Shown one piece after another: positions 1 to 5,724 of a stretch of DNA of 5,724 nucleotides; positions within the stretch are counted from its first letter, which is position 1, and each line of letters begins with the position of its first letter. The notes below the pieces were generated by a model. The model saw only the letters and a list, made by a program, of their open reading frames with translations. It was not told where the DNA came from and did no database searches. Source of the DNA: Candidatus Rhabdochlamydia sp. (GTDB taxonomy: Bacteria; Chlamydiota; Chlamydiia; Chlamydiales; Rhabdochlamydiaceae); contig JASHWM010000007.1 of NCBI GenBank assembly GCA_030044075.1, positions 1-5,724 on the forward strand. The letters run 5' to 3'. The position numbers and the translations under genes were made by a program.

Positions 1-672
1 GCGCTCCTTTGCTATCATATACACTTTCGCAGCAGCTGATGCCCTGATATTGGAATTGTGCAGATCATCTACAGTTGTAAGAGGGATTTTTCTACCTTCG
101 CAGTATCCTTCCAAAATACCGATCGCAAGCTTGGTTGCTTTATCTTGAAGATGGGAAGCGTAGTCTGCAAGGTTTGCCACCTCTTTTTGTTCGCAAAACT
201 TTTTAAGGACGGCCAGGAGTTTTTTCAGATCTTCATGTTGTGCAAGTCCTTCGGGAGTTGTTTGTGTATTATCCGTAAGAAGCCGTGCTTCTGCCAGTAG
301 GACGACTTTTTCAAGCTTCCTTACATAGCCTTCTATGGAAGGCTGGCCAAAGTCTCTGCCTGGACACTGATGGATAAAACTTCTGATCAGCACAGCCTGT
401 TCATCAGCCTCTTTTTCCAAGCCATACATTTCAGTGTACTGCTTGCGAAAAGCAGAGATTTGTTTCTCTGTCACTCTTCCTTCCAGCTCCTCCGGAGCGC
501 CTTTAAATCTTTCTCTTCCTGCTGCAATAAGAGAATAATACCAGCACGTCCCCCTTTTCTGCGGACTCTGTTTCTCTCTTTGGCGTGCATCGCCTAAAGA
601 ATAGTCTGCATCTTTTGCAGGCTTCCCACAAGGAGGGTAACAGGCGATTTGTTTAGGGGTGATTGCTGCCAT
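1..672 (-). CDS. Unrecognised hypothetical protein, 3' end cut by window edge; possible cysteine-protease-like N-terminus
   Basis: Read on the minus strand, the frame starts at ATG 672-670 and stays open for 224 codons to base 1, with no stop, so the C-terminus is missing. The start is supported by an AGAGGA ribosome binding site 6 nt upstream and by a promoter candidate behind it. I do not recognise the family. The visible part is hydrophilic, with no signal peptide or membrane segment. Residues 11-16 read CYPPCG. Residues 41-47 read GTCWYYS, with glutamines at 35 and 38; this resembles the Gln...Gly-x-Cys-Trp active-site block of papain-like cysteine proteases (for example GSCWAFS), with Cys43 as the possible nucleophile. 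From about residue 62 onward the sequence is rich in charged residues and probably helical. The catalytic His and Asn/Asp cannot be assigned because the gene runs out of the window. The coding call is firm; the protease idea is only inference, and a secreted effector is one possible role. Confidence 0.85.
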   Translation of the reverse strand, partial: MAAITPKQIACYPPCGKPAKDADYSLGDARQREKQSPQKRGTCWYYSLIAAGRERFKGAPEELEGRVTEKQISAFRKQYTEMYGLEKEADEQAVLIRSFIHQCPGRDFGQPSIEGYVRKLEKVVLLAEARLLTDNTQTTPEGLAQHEDLKKLLAVLKKFCEQKEVANLADYASHLQDKATKLAIGILEGYCEGRKIPLTTVDDLHNSNIRASAAAKVYMIAKER

Positions 673-678
673 AAAATA

Positions 679-684
679 TCCTCT
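679..684 (-). promoter_or_regulatory. Ribosome binding site of the partial left-edge gene
   Basis: On the minus strand this reads AGAGGA, 6 nt before the ATG at 672. It is a good Shine-Dalgarno match at normal spacing. It supports the start of a gene that has no visible stop in the window. Confidence 0.75.
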
Positions 685-703
685 TAAATACACTTTTATG
701 AGA

Positions 704-732
704 ATAATATTGTTTCTTTCTAATTATTACAA
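704..732 (-). promoter_or_regulatory. Putative sigma70-type promoter for the left-edge gene
   Basis: On the minus strand there is a -35 candidate TTGTAA (732-727; 4 of 6 consensus bases), a 17-nt spacer, and a -10 candidate TATTAT (709-704; 5 of 6). Transcription would begin near 697, giving a leader of about 25 nt that includes the AGAGGA ribosome binding site. The spacing is ideal and the position, in the only real gap of the window, is sensible. The region is AT-rich, so chance matches are easy. Confidence 0.5.
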
Positions 733-801
733 TTAAAGATGTTTTTTGTTATTTTAATAACTCCCTATTCAAACATGCTCTAAATGAAAATTTATATCGG
801 C

Positions 802-816
802 AGTAAATAATTTACT
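802..816. repeat. 15-nt AT-rich palindrome touching the purB stop codon
   Basis: The plus strand reads agtaaat-a-atttact, two perfect 7-base arms around one base. It shares its last base with the purB stop codon (818-816). A one-base centre cannot form a normal hairpin loop, so if it acts at all it is more likely a dimeric protein-binding site or a weak, partly opened stem than a strong terminator. It could be chance in AT-rich DNA. Confidence 0.35.
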
Positions 817-2252
817 TAGACATCAAGCCTATAGGAAACATCGGGAAGGTGCCGGTAGCGCTCAAGGACAGGCGTTACTTCTTCTTTAATAAATTTGTCG
901 ACCTGCTCTTTGCTGATCCCTGTAAAGCCGTCTTCCGAAACAAGATTTTTTAATTCTATGAGAGAAAGGCCAAGACTTTTATCGCGGCTCAGGGTCTCTA
1001 AAAGATCGATCTCGGCCCCTTCCATTTTTCTTTTTTTCACGGCCTCGAGCGCATGTTTGTTCAAAAGGGCATGAATTTCCTGCCGGTCTTTGCCTTTAGA
1101 CACTGCCTTCATCAAAATGCTCTCGAGCATGAGAAGCGGCATCTCTTTTTGCAGATTTCTTTCGATGACCTTTGGGTAAACAGTCATTGAAGCAGTGATA
1201 TTGAGGAGGAGGTTGAGAATTGCATCGGTGGCCAAAAACCCTTCCGGAATGCAAAGGCGCCTGTTTGCAGAATCATCAAGCGTCCTCTCAAGCCATTGGG
1301 TCGCTGCCGTATAGGTAGGATTTTCAGAGAGGCTCATCACAAAGCGTGAGAGGGCGCACACTCTTTCAGAGCGCATCGGATTGCGTTTTTGCGGCATTGC
1401 CGAAGAACCGATCTGGTCTTCTTCAAAAGGCTCTTCGATCTCTTCCAAGTGGCTGAGAAGGCGAAGGTCTGTAGCCATTTTATGGCTGCTCACTGCAAGG
1501 CCCTCAAGGACATGGAAGATCCTTATGTCATGCTTTCGCGAATAGGTCTGTGTGCTGATGGTGACCGGCTTTACAAAGCCCATCTCAGTGGCAACAAACT
1601 GGTCGAGCTGTTCAACTTTGGAAATGTCTTTTGCAAAAAGTTGGTAGAAAGATGCCTGGGTCCCTGTAGCGCCCTTGATCCCAAGGAAGGGGATCGTCTC
1701 GAGCTGGAACTCGAGGTCTTTGAGGTCTAGTAAGAAATCCTGCAGCCATGTTGCCGCCCTTTTCCCCACTGTCGTTGGCTGCGCAGGCTGAAAATGGGTA
1801 TAGGCAAGAGTTGGGAGGCTGGCATATTTGCTTGAAAATTGAGACAGGTTGCGCAAGACCCCGACAATCTTTCCCTGCAAGAGTGTAAGGCCCTCGCGCA
1901 TTTGGATCAGGTCGGTATTGTCCATGACGTAGCAGGAGGTCGCCCCAAGATGGATGATCCCCCGGCTCTCTACAGCTTTGTCAGCATACGCGCGAATATT
2001 TGCGACGACCTCATGCTTGCACTGTCTTTCGTAGCGGGTAATAGCATCGAAATCGATATCTTCCTGGGCTTTTTCAAGTGCTTCAATTTGCTGCGCCGTG
2101 ATCGGTAGGCCGAGCTGCCTTTCCCCTTTTGCAAGGGCCGTCCACAGTTTTCTCCAGGTCAGATATTTATAATAGGGGGAGAACAAATGCAGCATCTCTT
2201 TGGACGCGTAACGGCTTGCAAGGGGGCTATGATAGATATTGGGTTGAAGCAT
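816..2252 (-). CDS. purB: Adenylosuccinate lyase, eukaryote-like type
   Basis: The predicted 478-aa cytosolic lyase cleaves adenylosuccinate to AMP plus fumarate, and SAICAR to AICAR plus fumarate, acting in AMP and de novo purine synthesis. It belongs to the fumarase/aspartase superfamily. The signature GSSAMPQKRNPMRSE lies at residues 282-296, with the catalytic-base serine at 283 or 284. THFQPAQ (152-158) carries the general-acid His153. KHEV (79-82) carries His80. SRYAS (13-17) carries substrate-binding Arg14 and Tyr15. These match human ADSL Ser289, His159, His86, Arg20 and Tyr21 with a constant offset of six. Length matches human ADSL (484 aa), and resemblance runs end to end, including RGIIHLGATSCYV-like and ERTLDDSANRR-like blocks. 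I chose ATG 2252 because family similarity begins there and it lies 2 nt after the upstream stop; an in-frame ATG at 2324 would add 24 unrelated residues inside the upstream gene. There is no good Shine-Dalgarno, so translational coupling is likely. Family call is firm; relationship to eukaryotic enzymes is from memory. Confidence 0.96.
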   Translation of the reverse strand: MLQPNIYHSPLASRYASKEMLHLFSPYYKYLTWRKLWTALAKGERQLGLPITAQQIEALEKAQEDIDFDAITRYERQCKHEVVANIRAYADKAVESRGIIHLGATSCYVMDNTDLIQMREGLTLLQGKIVGVLRNLSQFSSKYASLPTLAYTHFQPAQPTTVGKRAATWLQDFLLDLKDLEFQLETIPFLGIKGATGTQASFYQLFAKDISKVEQLDQFVATEMGFVKPVTISTQTYSRKHDIRIFHVLEGLAVSSHKMATDLRLLSHLEEIEEPFEEDQIGSSAMPQKRNPMRSERVCALSRFVMSLSENPTYTAATQWLERTLDDSANRRLCIPEGFLATDAILNLLLNITASMTVYPKVIERNLQKEMPLLMLESILMKAVSKGKDRQEIHALLNKHALEAVKKRKMEGAEIDLLETLSRDKSLGLSLIELKNLVSEDGFTGISKEQVDKFIKEEVTPVLERYRHLPDVSYRLDV

Positions 2253-2254
2253 GC

Positions 2255-2992
2255 CTATTGCACTTGTTGCATAAGGTTTTTTAAGATTTTCTGGATCTCT
2301 TTTTTTTCTGCTAGTGACGGACAAAAGCTCGGATGCTTGACATACGCCTGCATCTTCGAAAGAGCTTTTATAAGCTCCTGGCCTTGGTTTGCTGCCCTTT
2401 TGTCTTCTTTTTCCAGGGGAAATACCTTGCGGATCAAAAACAGCAGCTCCTGCTTGGGCTGGCCATTATAGTTTTGGATGATCTCTTCCTTTTTTTCCAT
2501 GGGGCCGTTCCTGCTGGCAAGGGTATAGATGGCCTGCCTTGGCATACGGTCCGCTTTTTCATGAAGAGGTTGGGGAAGAGAGCTATAAAACTCGTAATAC
2601 TGGAGGAAGTTGTAAGGGGTCTGGCGGTTTCCATAGGTCGCAATGAGCCATGCTGTAAAAGCGCCATCCTTGTATCCCTTTAAGATCTCTGCAGCTTTCT
2701 TGATCCTCTCGCCATGTAAAATGGCAGCTTGATTATGGATGGCCTTCACTTCTGAGGTGATAGAGATCAGAGTGAGGAGGTCAGAGCGGAGATCGCACTC
2801 ATCTGATTGGTATTCGCTTAAGATCGCTTCCAGCCTTTCCTGCTCATTGTTGCTCAAGGGAGCGACACGGAAAACTCCTGAGAAGCTGGAGAGCTGACCC
2901 CTTGAGGAAAGCTCGGCCAGGCTTGTCATCTTTGAAAGAGGCTTGCTCGTGCCCTTAAGCCTTTCGGCAAGGAAAGCATTTACTTTTGCCAT
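2255..2992 (-). CDS. pGP6-D-like protein (chlamydial virulence-plasmid protein family), chromosomal copy
   Basis: This 245-aa protein resembles chlamydial plasmid protein pGP6-D and its chromosomal relative CT583, as I remember them. Blocks that line up are AILHGERIKKAAEIL (90-104), the TAWLIATYGNRQTPYNFLQY region (113-132, followed by YEF) and MPRQAIYTLASRNG (150-163). The family is confined to Chlamydiae and has no established biochemical activity. Residues about 108-137 look like two helices with a turn, followed by a conserved hydrophobic segment. The general layout recalls the helix-turn-helix core of ParB/RepB-type proteins, which would suit its place directly behind parA, but that is inference. 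No signal peptide or membrane segment is visible. The gene starts 14 nt after parA and ends 2 nt before purB, so it is almost certainly cotranscribed with both. No Shine-Dalgarno precedes its ATG; an inverted repeat occupies that space. The N-terminal 40 residues are the least similar to the plasmid protein. Confidence 0.88.
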   Translation of the reverse strand: MAKVNAFLAERLKGTSKPLSKMTSLAELSSRGQLSSFSGVFRVAPLSNNEQERLEAILSEYQSDECDLRSDLLTLISITSEVKAIHNQAAILHGERIKKAAEILKGYKDGAFTAWLIATYGNRQTPYNFLQYYEFYSSLPQPLHEKADRMPRQAIYTLASRNGPMEKKEEIIQNYNGQPKQELLFLIRKVFPLEKEDKRAANQGQELIKALSKMQAYVKHPSFCPSLAEKKEIQKILKNLMQQVQ

Positions 2993-3013
2993 AATGTAAA
3001 GCCGTTTTACATT
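2993..3013. repeat. Perfect 8-bp inverted repeat at the parA / pGP6-D-like junction
   Basis: The arms are aatgtaaa (2993-3000) and tttacatt (3006-3013), separated by gccgt. The element fills the whole 14-nt gap, covers the parA stop codon (3009-3007) and ends against the ATG of the next gene (2992-2990). It replaces the space where a ribosome binding site would be expected. As RNA it would form a weak AU-rich hairpin; as DNA it could be an operator. It lacks a trailing T run, so it is not a normal terminator. Confidence 0.5.
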
Positions 3014-3759
3014 CTTTGAATGATTTCTTTGGCCAAAGAGACATAATCTTCTGCAGCCCGGCTGCTAGGAGAGGTCTCAAAGACTGGTTTTCCAAAGACG
3101 GAAGCTTCAGAAACAGCAATATCCCGTCGAATTTTAGCTTGAAGTGTTTTTCCGGGGAACGTCTTCTCAATCACATCCAAAAACGCGTTGTTGCTTTTTC
3201 CTCTTGGGTTCCAAAAAGAGAGTGCGACGCCAATGATGGAAAAGGGATGCCTGCTTGAAATATTCTCCATAAAAAGGGAAAGCCTTTCCAGTCCTTTCAC
3301 GCTGTAAAACTCAGGCGTTGCGCAAACAAGGGAATGGTTCGATGCGATCAGTGCAGATTCCGTGAGCCAGCAGAGGGATGGGGGCGTATCGATCACAACA
3401 GTATCATAATCTAAAGCTTTGAGGATCTCCTTCAGCTTTTCATGGGAATAGCGGTCAGCGGCAAGGGCCCCTGTCACTTCGACCCTTTCGAGCCAAGTGT
3501 CGGCAGGGATCAGGTCCAAATTGTCAACAGGTGTCTTGACGATCACATCCTGGACATTTTTATTTCCCAGTAAAACGGGCGCCATACTATCTTGCGCATC
3601 AGGATCATAACCAAGACCTGTGGTCAGGTTTGCCTGAGCATCGAAATCGATGAGCAAAACTTTTTGATCGTAAAACTTGGCAAGGGCGCAGCCGAGATGA
3701 AGTGCTGTAGATGTCTTTGCTGTTCCTCCCTTAAAACTGCTTACTGTAATTGTCTTCAT
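3007..3759 (-). CDS. parA: ParA/MinD-family (Soj-like) partition ATPase, chlamydial CT582/pGP5-D type
   Basis: This 250-aa protein is a deviant-Walker-A ATPase of the kind that segregates plasmids or chromosomes, dimerising on ATP and binding DNA non-specifically. Walker A is KGGTAKTST (10-18), with signature Lys10 and catalytic Lys15. Walker A' is VLLIDFDAQANLT (34-46), with Asp38 and Asp40. Walker B is TVVIDTPPSL (120-129), with Asp124. The usual GVGK is TAK here, as I recall it also is in C. trachomatis CT582; the essential lysines are intact. LIPADTWLERVEVTG and CWLTESALIA also follow the chlamydial protein closely. Length is normal and no membrane-targeting helix of the MinD type is visible at the C-terminus, which favours ParA over MinD although some chlamydial entries are labelled minD. 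The start overlaps the thrS stop in an ATGA junction, with AAAGGA five nt upstream. A ParA partner could be the next gene. The plasmid homologue pGP5-D has been linked to gene regulation, so a regulatory role is an alternative. Confidence 0.94.
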   Translation of the reverse strand: MKTITVSSFKGGTAKTSTALHLGCALAKFYDQKVLLIDFDAQANLTTGLGYDPDAQDSMAPVLLGNKNVQDVIVKTPVDNLDLIPADTWLERVEVTGALAADRYSHEKLKEILKALDYDTVVIDTPPSLCWLTESALIASNHSLVCATPEFYSVKGLERLSLFMENISSRHPFSIIGVALSFWNPRGKSNNAFLDVIEKTFPGKTLQAKIRRDIAVSEASVFGKPVFETSPSSRAAEDYVSLAKEIIQRM

Positions 3760-5681
3760 GTTGGTCCTTTTTCCGAAAAGGGTGAAGTAAGGGCCTTTTC
3801 CTCGTTTTCTTTTTCAAGGGCATCAAGGAAGGCTTCCAAATCGATCTCACCATGAACCACGTTGTCCCTTGTTCTCAAAGAGACGCTGCGATTTTCCATT
3901 TCTTTGTCACCTACCGTCAACATATAATTAATTTGCAATAATTGAGCACTTCTTATTTTTTTGCTTACAGATTCGCTCGAATCGTCAACATCGCAGATAA
4001 AACCATGGCTTTGGATCCTCTTTGCAACTTCATAGCTATAGTCGCTATGGCGGTCCGCAATAGTGATCACACGAACTTGCGAGGGGCTGAGCCAAAGAGG
4101 AAATTTTCCAACAAAATGCTCGATCAAAATCCCTATAAACCTCTCGATCGACCCAAAGATGGCGCGGTGGATCATGACAGGCCTCTTATGCATCGCGTCT
4201 TTGTCCATGTATTCTAGATCGAACCTTTCCGGAAGCGCCATGTCGAGCTGGATTGTTCCGCACTGCCACGACCTGCCAAGGGCGTCCCTAATATGGATGT
4301 CGATCTTCGGGCCGTAGAAGGCGCCGTCGCCCTCATTGATCTTGTAAGGCTGCCCCCATTCATCAAGGGCATCTTTGAGGCCGCTTGTCGCAACCGACCA
4401 GTCCTCATCGGTCCCGATGCTTTTTTCAGGCCGTGTCGAGAGCTCCAAACGATAAGGAAGGCCAAAAGTGGAATAGGTCTTTTCGACAAGTTGAAGGACG
4501 TTCAAGATCTCCCCCTTAATATCGGAGGGGCGCATGAACAAATGGGCATCGTCCTGGTGGAAGCTGCGCACGCGGAAAAGGCCGCTAAGAGCTCCCGATG
4601 CCTCATGGCGGTGGACATGGCCAAACTCGCAGATCCTGAGGGGGAGCTCGCGATAACTGTGCTTTGTCGATTTAAAAAAAAGCATGCAGCCCGGGCAGTT
4701 CATCGGCTTGATGGCGAACTCTCTCTCCTCGATGCTAAAGTCGTACATATTTTGTTTATAGTGTTGCCAATGTCCCGACTTTTCCCAAAGGTCGCGCCCC
4801 ATAACTTGCGGCGTCTTGATTTCGATATAGCCGGCCTTTTCATGGAGGTCATGCCAAAAGTCAAGGAGGTTGTTCCAGATGATCATCCCTTTAGGATGGA
4901 TGAACGGCATCCCGGGAGCTTCCTCATGTAGCGAGAACAAATCGAGCTTCGGCCCGAGGATTTTGTGGTCCCGTTTCTTTGCTTCCTCAAGGAGGAAAAG
5001 GTAATCCTTAAGTTCTTTTTTATCAGGAAAAGAGATCCCATAGATCCTTGTCAACATCTCCTTTGTGGCATCGCCGCGCCAGTAGGCGCCGGAGGTCTTG
5101 AGGATCTTAAAAGCCTTGATCTTGCCGATCGCTGGCAAATGCGGCCCGCGGCAGAGGTCGAAGAACTCCCCTTGCTGATAGGCCGTGATCGGGCTTCCCT
5201 CTTCAAAACTTTCGATCAGCTCTTGCTTATAACGATTGCTTGCAAACCTGCCAGAGGCTTCCTTTTTACTGGGGAGGACGAAGCGCTCTGTCTTGTAGTT
5301 CTCCTTCAATATTTTTGCGACCTCTTCTTCAATCTTCTCAAAGTCGGCATCAGAGACGGTGAGCTCGGCAAAGTCATAATAAAACCCGTTTTCGATCGTC
5401 GGCCCTATGGTCGGCTTGGCATTTGGCCAAAGACGGAGGACGGCCTGGGCAAGGACGTGGGCGGAGGTGTGCCAGAACACATCTTTTCCTTCAGGATCGG
5501 TAAAATTCCAAATCTTGACCTCGTCGCCTTCATGCAAAAGTGTTGAAAAATCTTTCAGCACACCGTTAATACTTGCTGCGACAGCCTGGTGCGGCTCTCT
5601 TAAATTGAGCTTTTCTGCGAGGTCCTTCACTGAGCTCCCATCTGGAAGTTCAACAGGTTTTTTTTCGACAAAAATATTCAT
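3756..5681 (-). CDS. thrS: Threonyl-tRNA synthetase
   Basis: This class II synthetase charges tRNA-Thr with threonine in the cytoplasm. At 641 aa it is full length (the E. coli enzyme is 642). Domains in order are: TGS (about 1-60); N2 editing domain (about 61-225), with editing-site His71 and His75 in HTSAH and Cys177 and His181 in DLCRGPH; catalytic core (about 240-525); and C-terminal anticodon-binding domain (about 530-641). Zinc ligands that bind threonine are Cys329 (MNCPGC), His380 (DDAH) and His505 (MIHR). Motif 2 is RICEFGHVHRHE (349-360) and motif 3 contains GSIERF (510-515). All key residues are present, so it should be active and able to remove serine. I chose ATG 5681 because AGGAAG lies 4 nt upstream and the TGS domain begins there; an in-frame GTG at 5714 would add 11 residues and has no such support. 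It is the first gene of the apparent operon in view, overlapping parA by 4 nt. The sequence is very close to the chlamydial enzyme as I remember it. Confidence 0.98.
   Translation of the reverse strand: MNIFVEKKPVELPDGSSVKDLAEKLNLREPHQAVAASINGVLKDFSTLLHEGDEVKIWNFTDPEGKDVFWHTSAHVLAQAVLRLWPNAKPTIGPTIENGFYYDFAELTVSDADFEKIEEEVAKILKENYKTERFVLPSKKEASGRFASNRYKQELIESFEEGSPITAYQQGEFFDLCRGPHLPAIGKIKAFKILKTSGAYWRGDATKEMLTRIYGISFPDKKELKDYLFLLEEAKKRDHKILGPKLDLFSLHEEAPGMPFIHPKGMIIWNNLLDFWHDLHEKAGYIEIKTPQVMGRDLWEKSGHWQHYKQNMYDFSIEEREFAIKPMNCPGCMLFFKSTKHSYRELPLRICEFGHVHRHEASGALSGLFRVRSFHQDDAHLFMRPSDIKGEILNVLQLVEKTYSTFGLPYRLELSTRPEKSIGTDEDWSVATSGLKDALDEWGQPYKINEGDGAFYGPKIDIHIRDALGRSWQCGTIQLDMALPERFDLEYMDKDAMHKRPVMIHRAIFGSIERFIGILIEHFVGKFPLWLSPSQVRVITIADRHSDYSYEVAKRIQSHGFICDVDDSSESVSKKIRSAQLLQINYMLTVGDKEMENRSVSLRTRDNVVHGEIDLEAFLDALEKENEEKALTSPFSEKGPT
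3765..3770 (-). promoter_or_regulatory. Ribosome binding site of parA inside the thrS 3' end
   Basis: On the minus strand this reads AAAGGA, 5 nt before the parA ATG at 3759, and lies within the last codons of thrS. It shows that parA has its own initiation signal despite the ATGA overlap, unlike the two genes further downstream. Confidence 0.65.
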
Positions 5682-5685
5682 TTTG

Positions 5686-5691
5686 CTTCCT
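5686..5691 (-). promoter_or_regulatory. Ribosome binding site deciding the thrS start
   Basis: On the minus strand this reads AGGAAG, 4 nt before ATG 5681. It favours that start over the in-frame GTG at 5714. The thrS promoter is not identifiable in the 33 nt that remain up to the window edge. Confidence 0.7.
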
Positions 5692-5692
5692 G

Positions 5693-5704
5693 TACATTTA
5701 TGTA
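5693..5704. repeat. 12-nt palindrome upstream of thrS
   Basis: The plus strand reads tacat-tt-atgta, just upstream of the thrS ribosome binding site (5691-5686). It shares the ATGTAAA string (5700-5706) with the arm of the inverted repeat at 2993-3013. It could be an operator in the leader, or a chance AT-rich palindrome. Confidence 0.3.
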
Positions 5705-5724
5705 AAGAAAGCACTTTATCACAG

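Larger units (their letters stand above)
673..815. other. 143-nt AT-rich intergenic region between purB and the left-edge gene
   Basis: This is the only gap longer than 20 nt between genes in the window. It holds the promoter and ribosome binding site described separately, and two short AT-only or nearly AT-only palindromes (802-816 and 748-761). I see no GC-rich stem followed by a T run on either strand, so no clear intrinsic terminator for purB, and no convincing small ORF. Confidence 0.7.

Noticed and set aside
58..597. Plus-strand open frames 58-300 and 370-597
   Set aside because: They lie opposite a minus-strand frame that is open for 224 codons and has a promoter candidate and ribosome binding site; they show no such signals or family features.
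748..761. Palindrome gttat-ttta-ataac as a terminator after purB
   Set aside because: The stem is only 5-6 AT-rich pairs, and in the purB direction it is followed by A residues instead of a T run.
2253..2324. 24-residue N-terminal extension of purB from the ATG at 2324
   Set aside because: It overlaps the coding end of the pGP6-D-like gene, and similarity to adenylosuccinate lyases begins only after the ATG at 2252.
2434..2667. Minus-strand open frame 2434-2667 inside the pGP6-D-like gene
   Set aside because: It is a same-strand overlapping frame with no ribosome binding site and no family features; the larger frame matches a known family.
4293..5546. Two long plus-strand open frames (4293-4931 and 4965-5546) opposite thrS
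   Set aside because: They are antisense to a fully conserved synthetase with all catalytic residues, have no recognisable motifs, and arise from codon bias of the real gene.
5682..5714. Alternative GTG start of thrS at 5714
   Set aside because: The extra 11 residues lie before the TGS domain and cover the AGGAAG ribosome binding site that serves the ATG at 5681.

Overview
The window looks like chromosome from a member of the Chlamydiae, probably an environmental (non-Chlamydiaceae) lineage. The main evidence is the gene string threonyl-tRNA synthetase, ParA-family ATPase, pGP6-D-like protein. As I recall it, this is the CT581-CT582-CT583 block of Chlamydia trachomatis in the same order. The encoded proteins also resemble those chlamydial proteins at sequence level; this comparison is from memory and was not run as a search.

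Everything is on the minus strand, so transcription runs from right to left. At 5681-3756 lies thrS, complete. Its stop overlaps the start of parA (3759-3007) in an ATGA junction. After 14 nt comes the pGP6-D-like gene (2992-2255), and after 2 nt purB (2252-816), an adenylosuccinate lyase that closely resembles the animal/eukaryote-type enzyme. The four genes are packed like a single operon. A 143-nt AT-rich gap (815-673) follows; it carries a plausible sigma70-type promoter and ribosome binding site for a fifth gene. That gene (672 to beyond base 1) is open for 224 codons and is cut by the left window edge.

Functionally the operon joins translation (thrS), a plasmid-type partition/regulation pair (parA and a pGP6-D relative, both with counterparts on the chlamydial virulence plasmid), and a purine biosynthesis step (purB). 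The classical Chlamydia pathogens largely import nucleotides, so purB here suggests fuller purine metabolism. The fifth gene is unrecognised. Its N-terminus has a Gly-Thr-Cys-Trp-Tyr-Tyr-Ser stretch reminiscent of the catalytic cysteine site of papain-like proteases, but the rest of any active site would lie outside the window.

There is no sign of tRNA or rRNA genes, CRISPR, insertion sequences or long repeats. Several short AT-rich palindromes sit at gene junctions and are reported as low-confidence observations.
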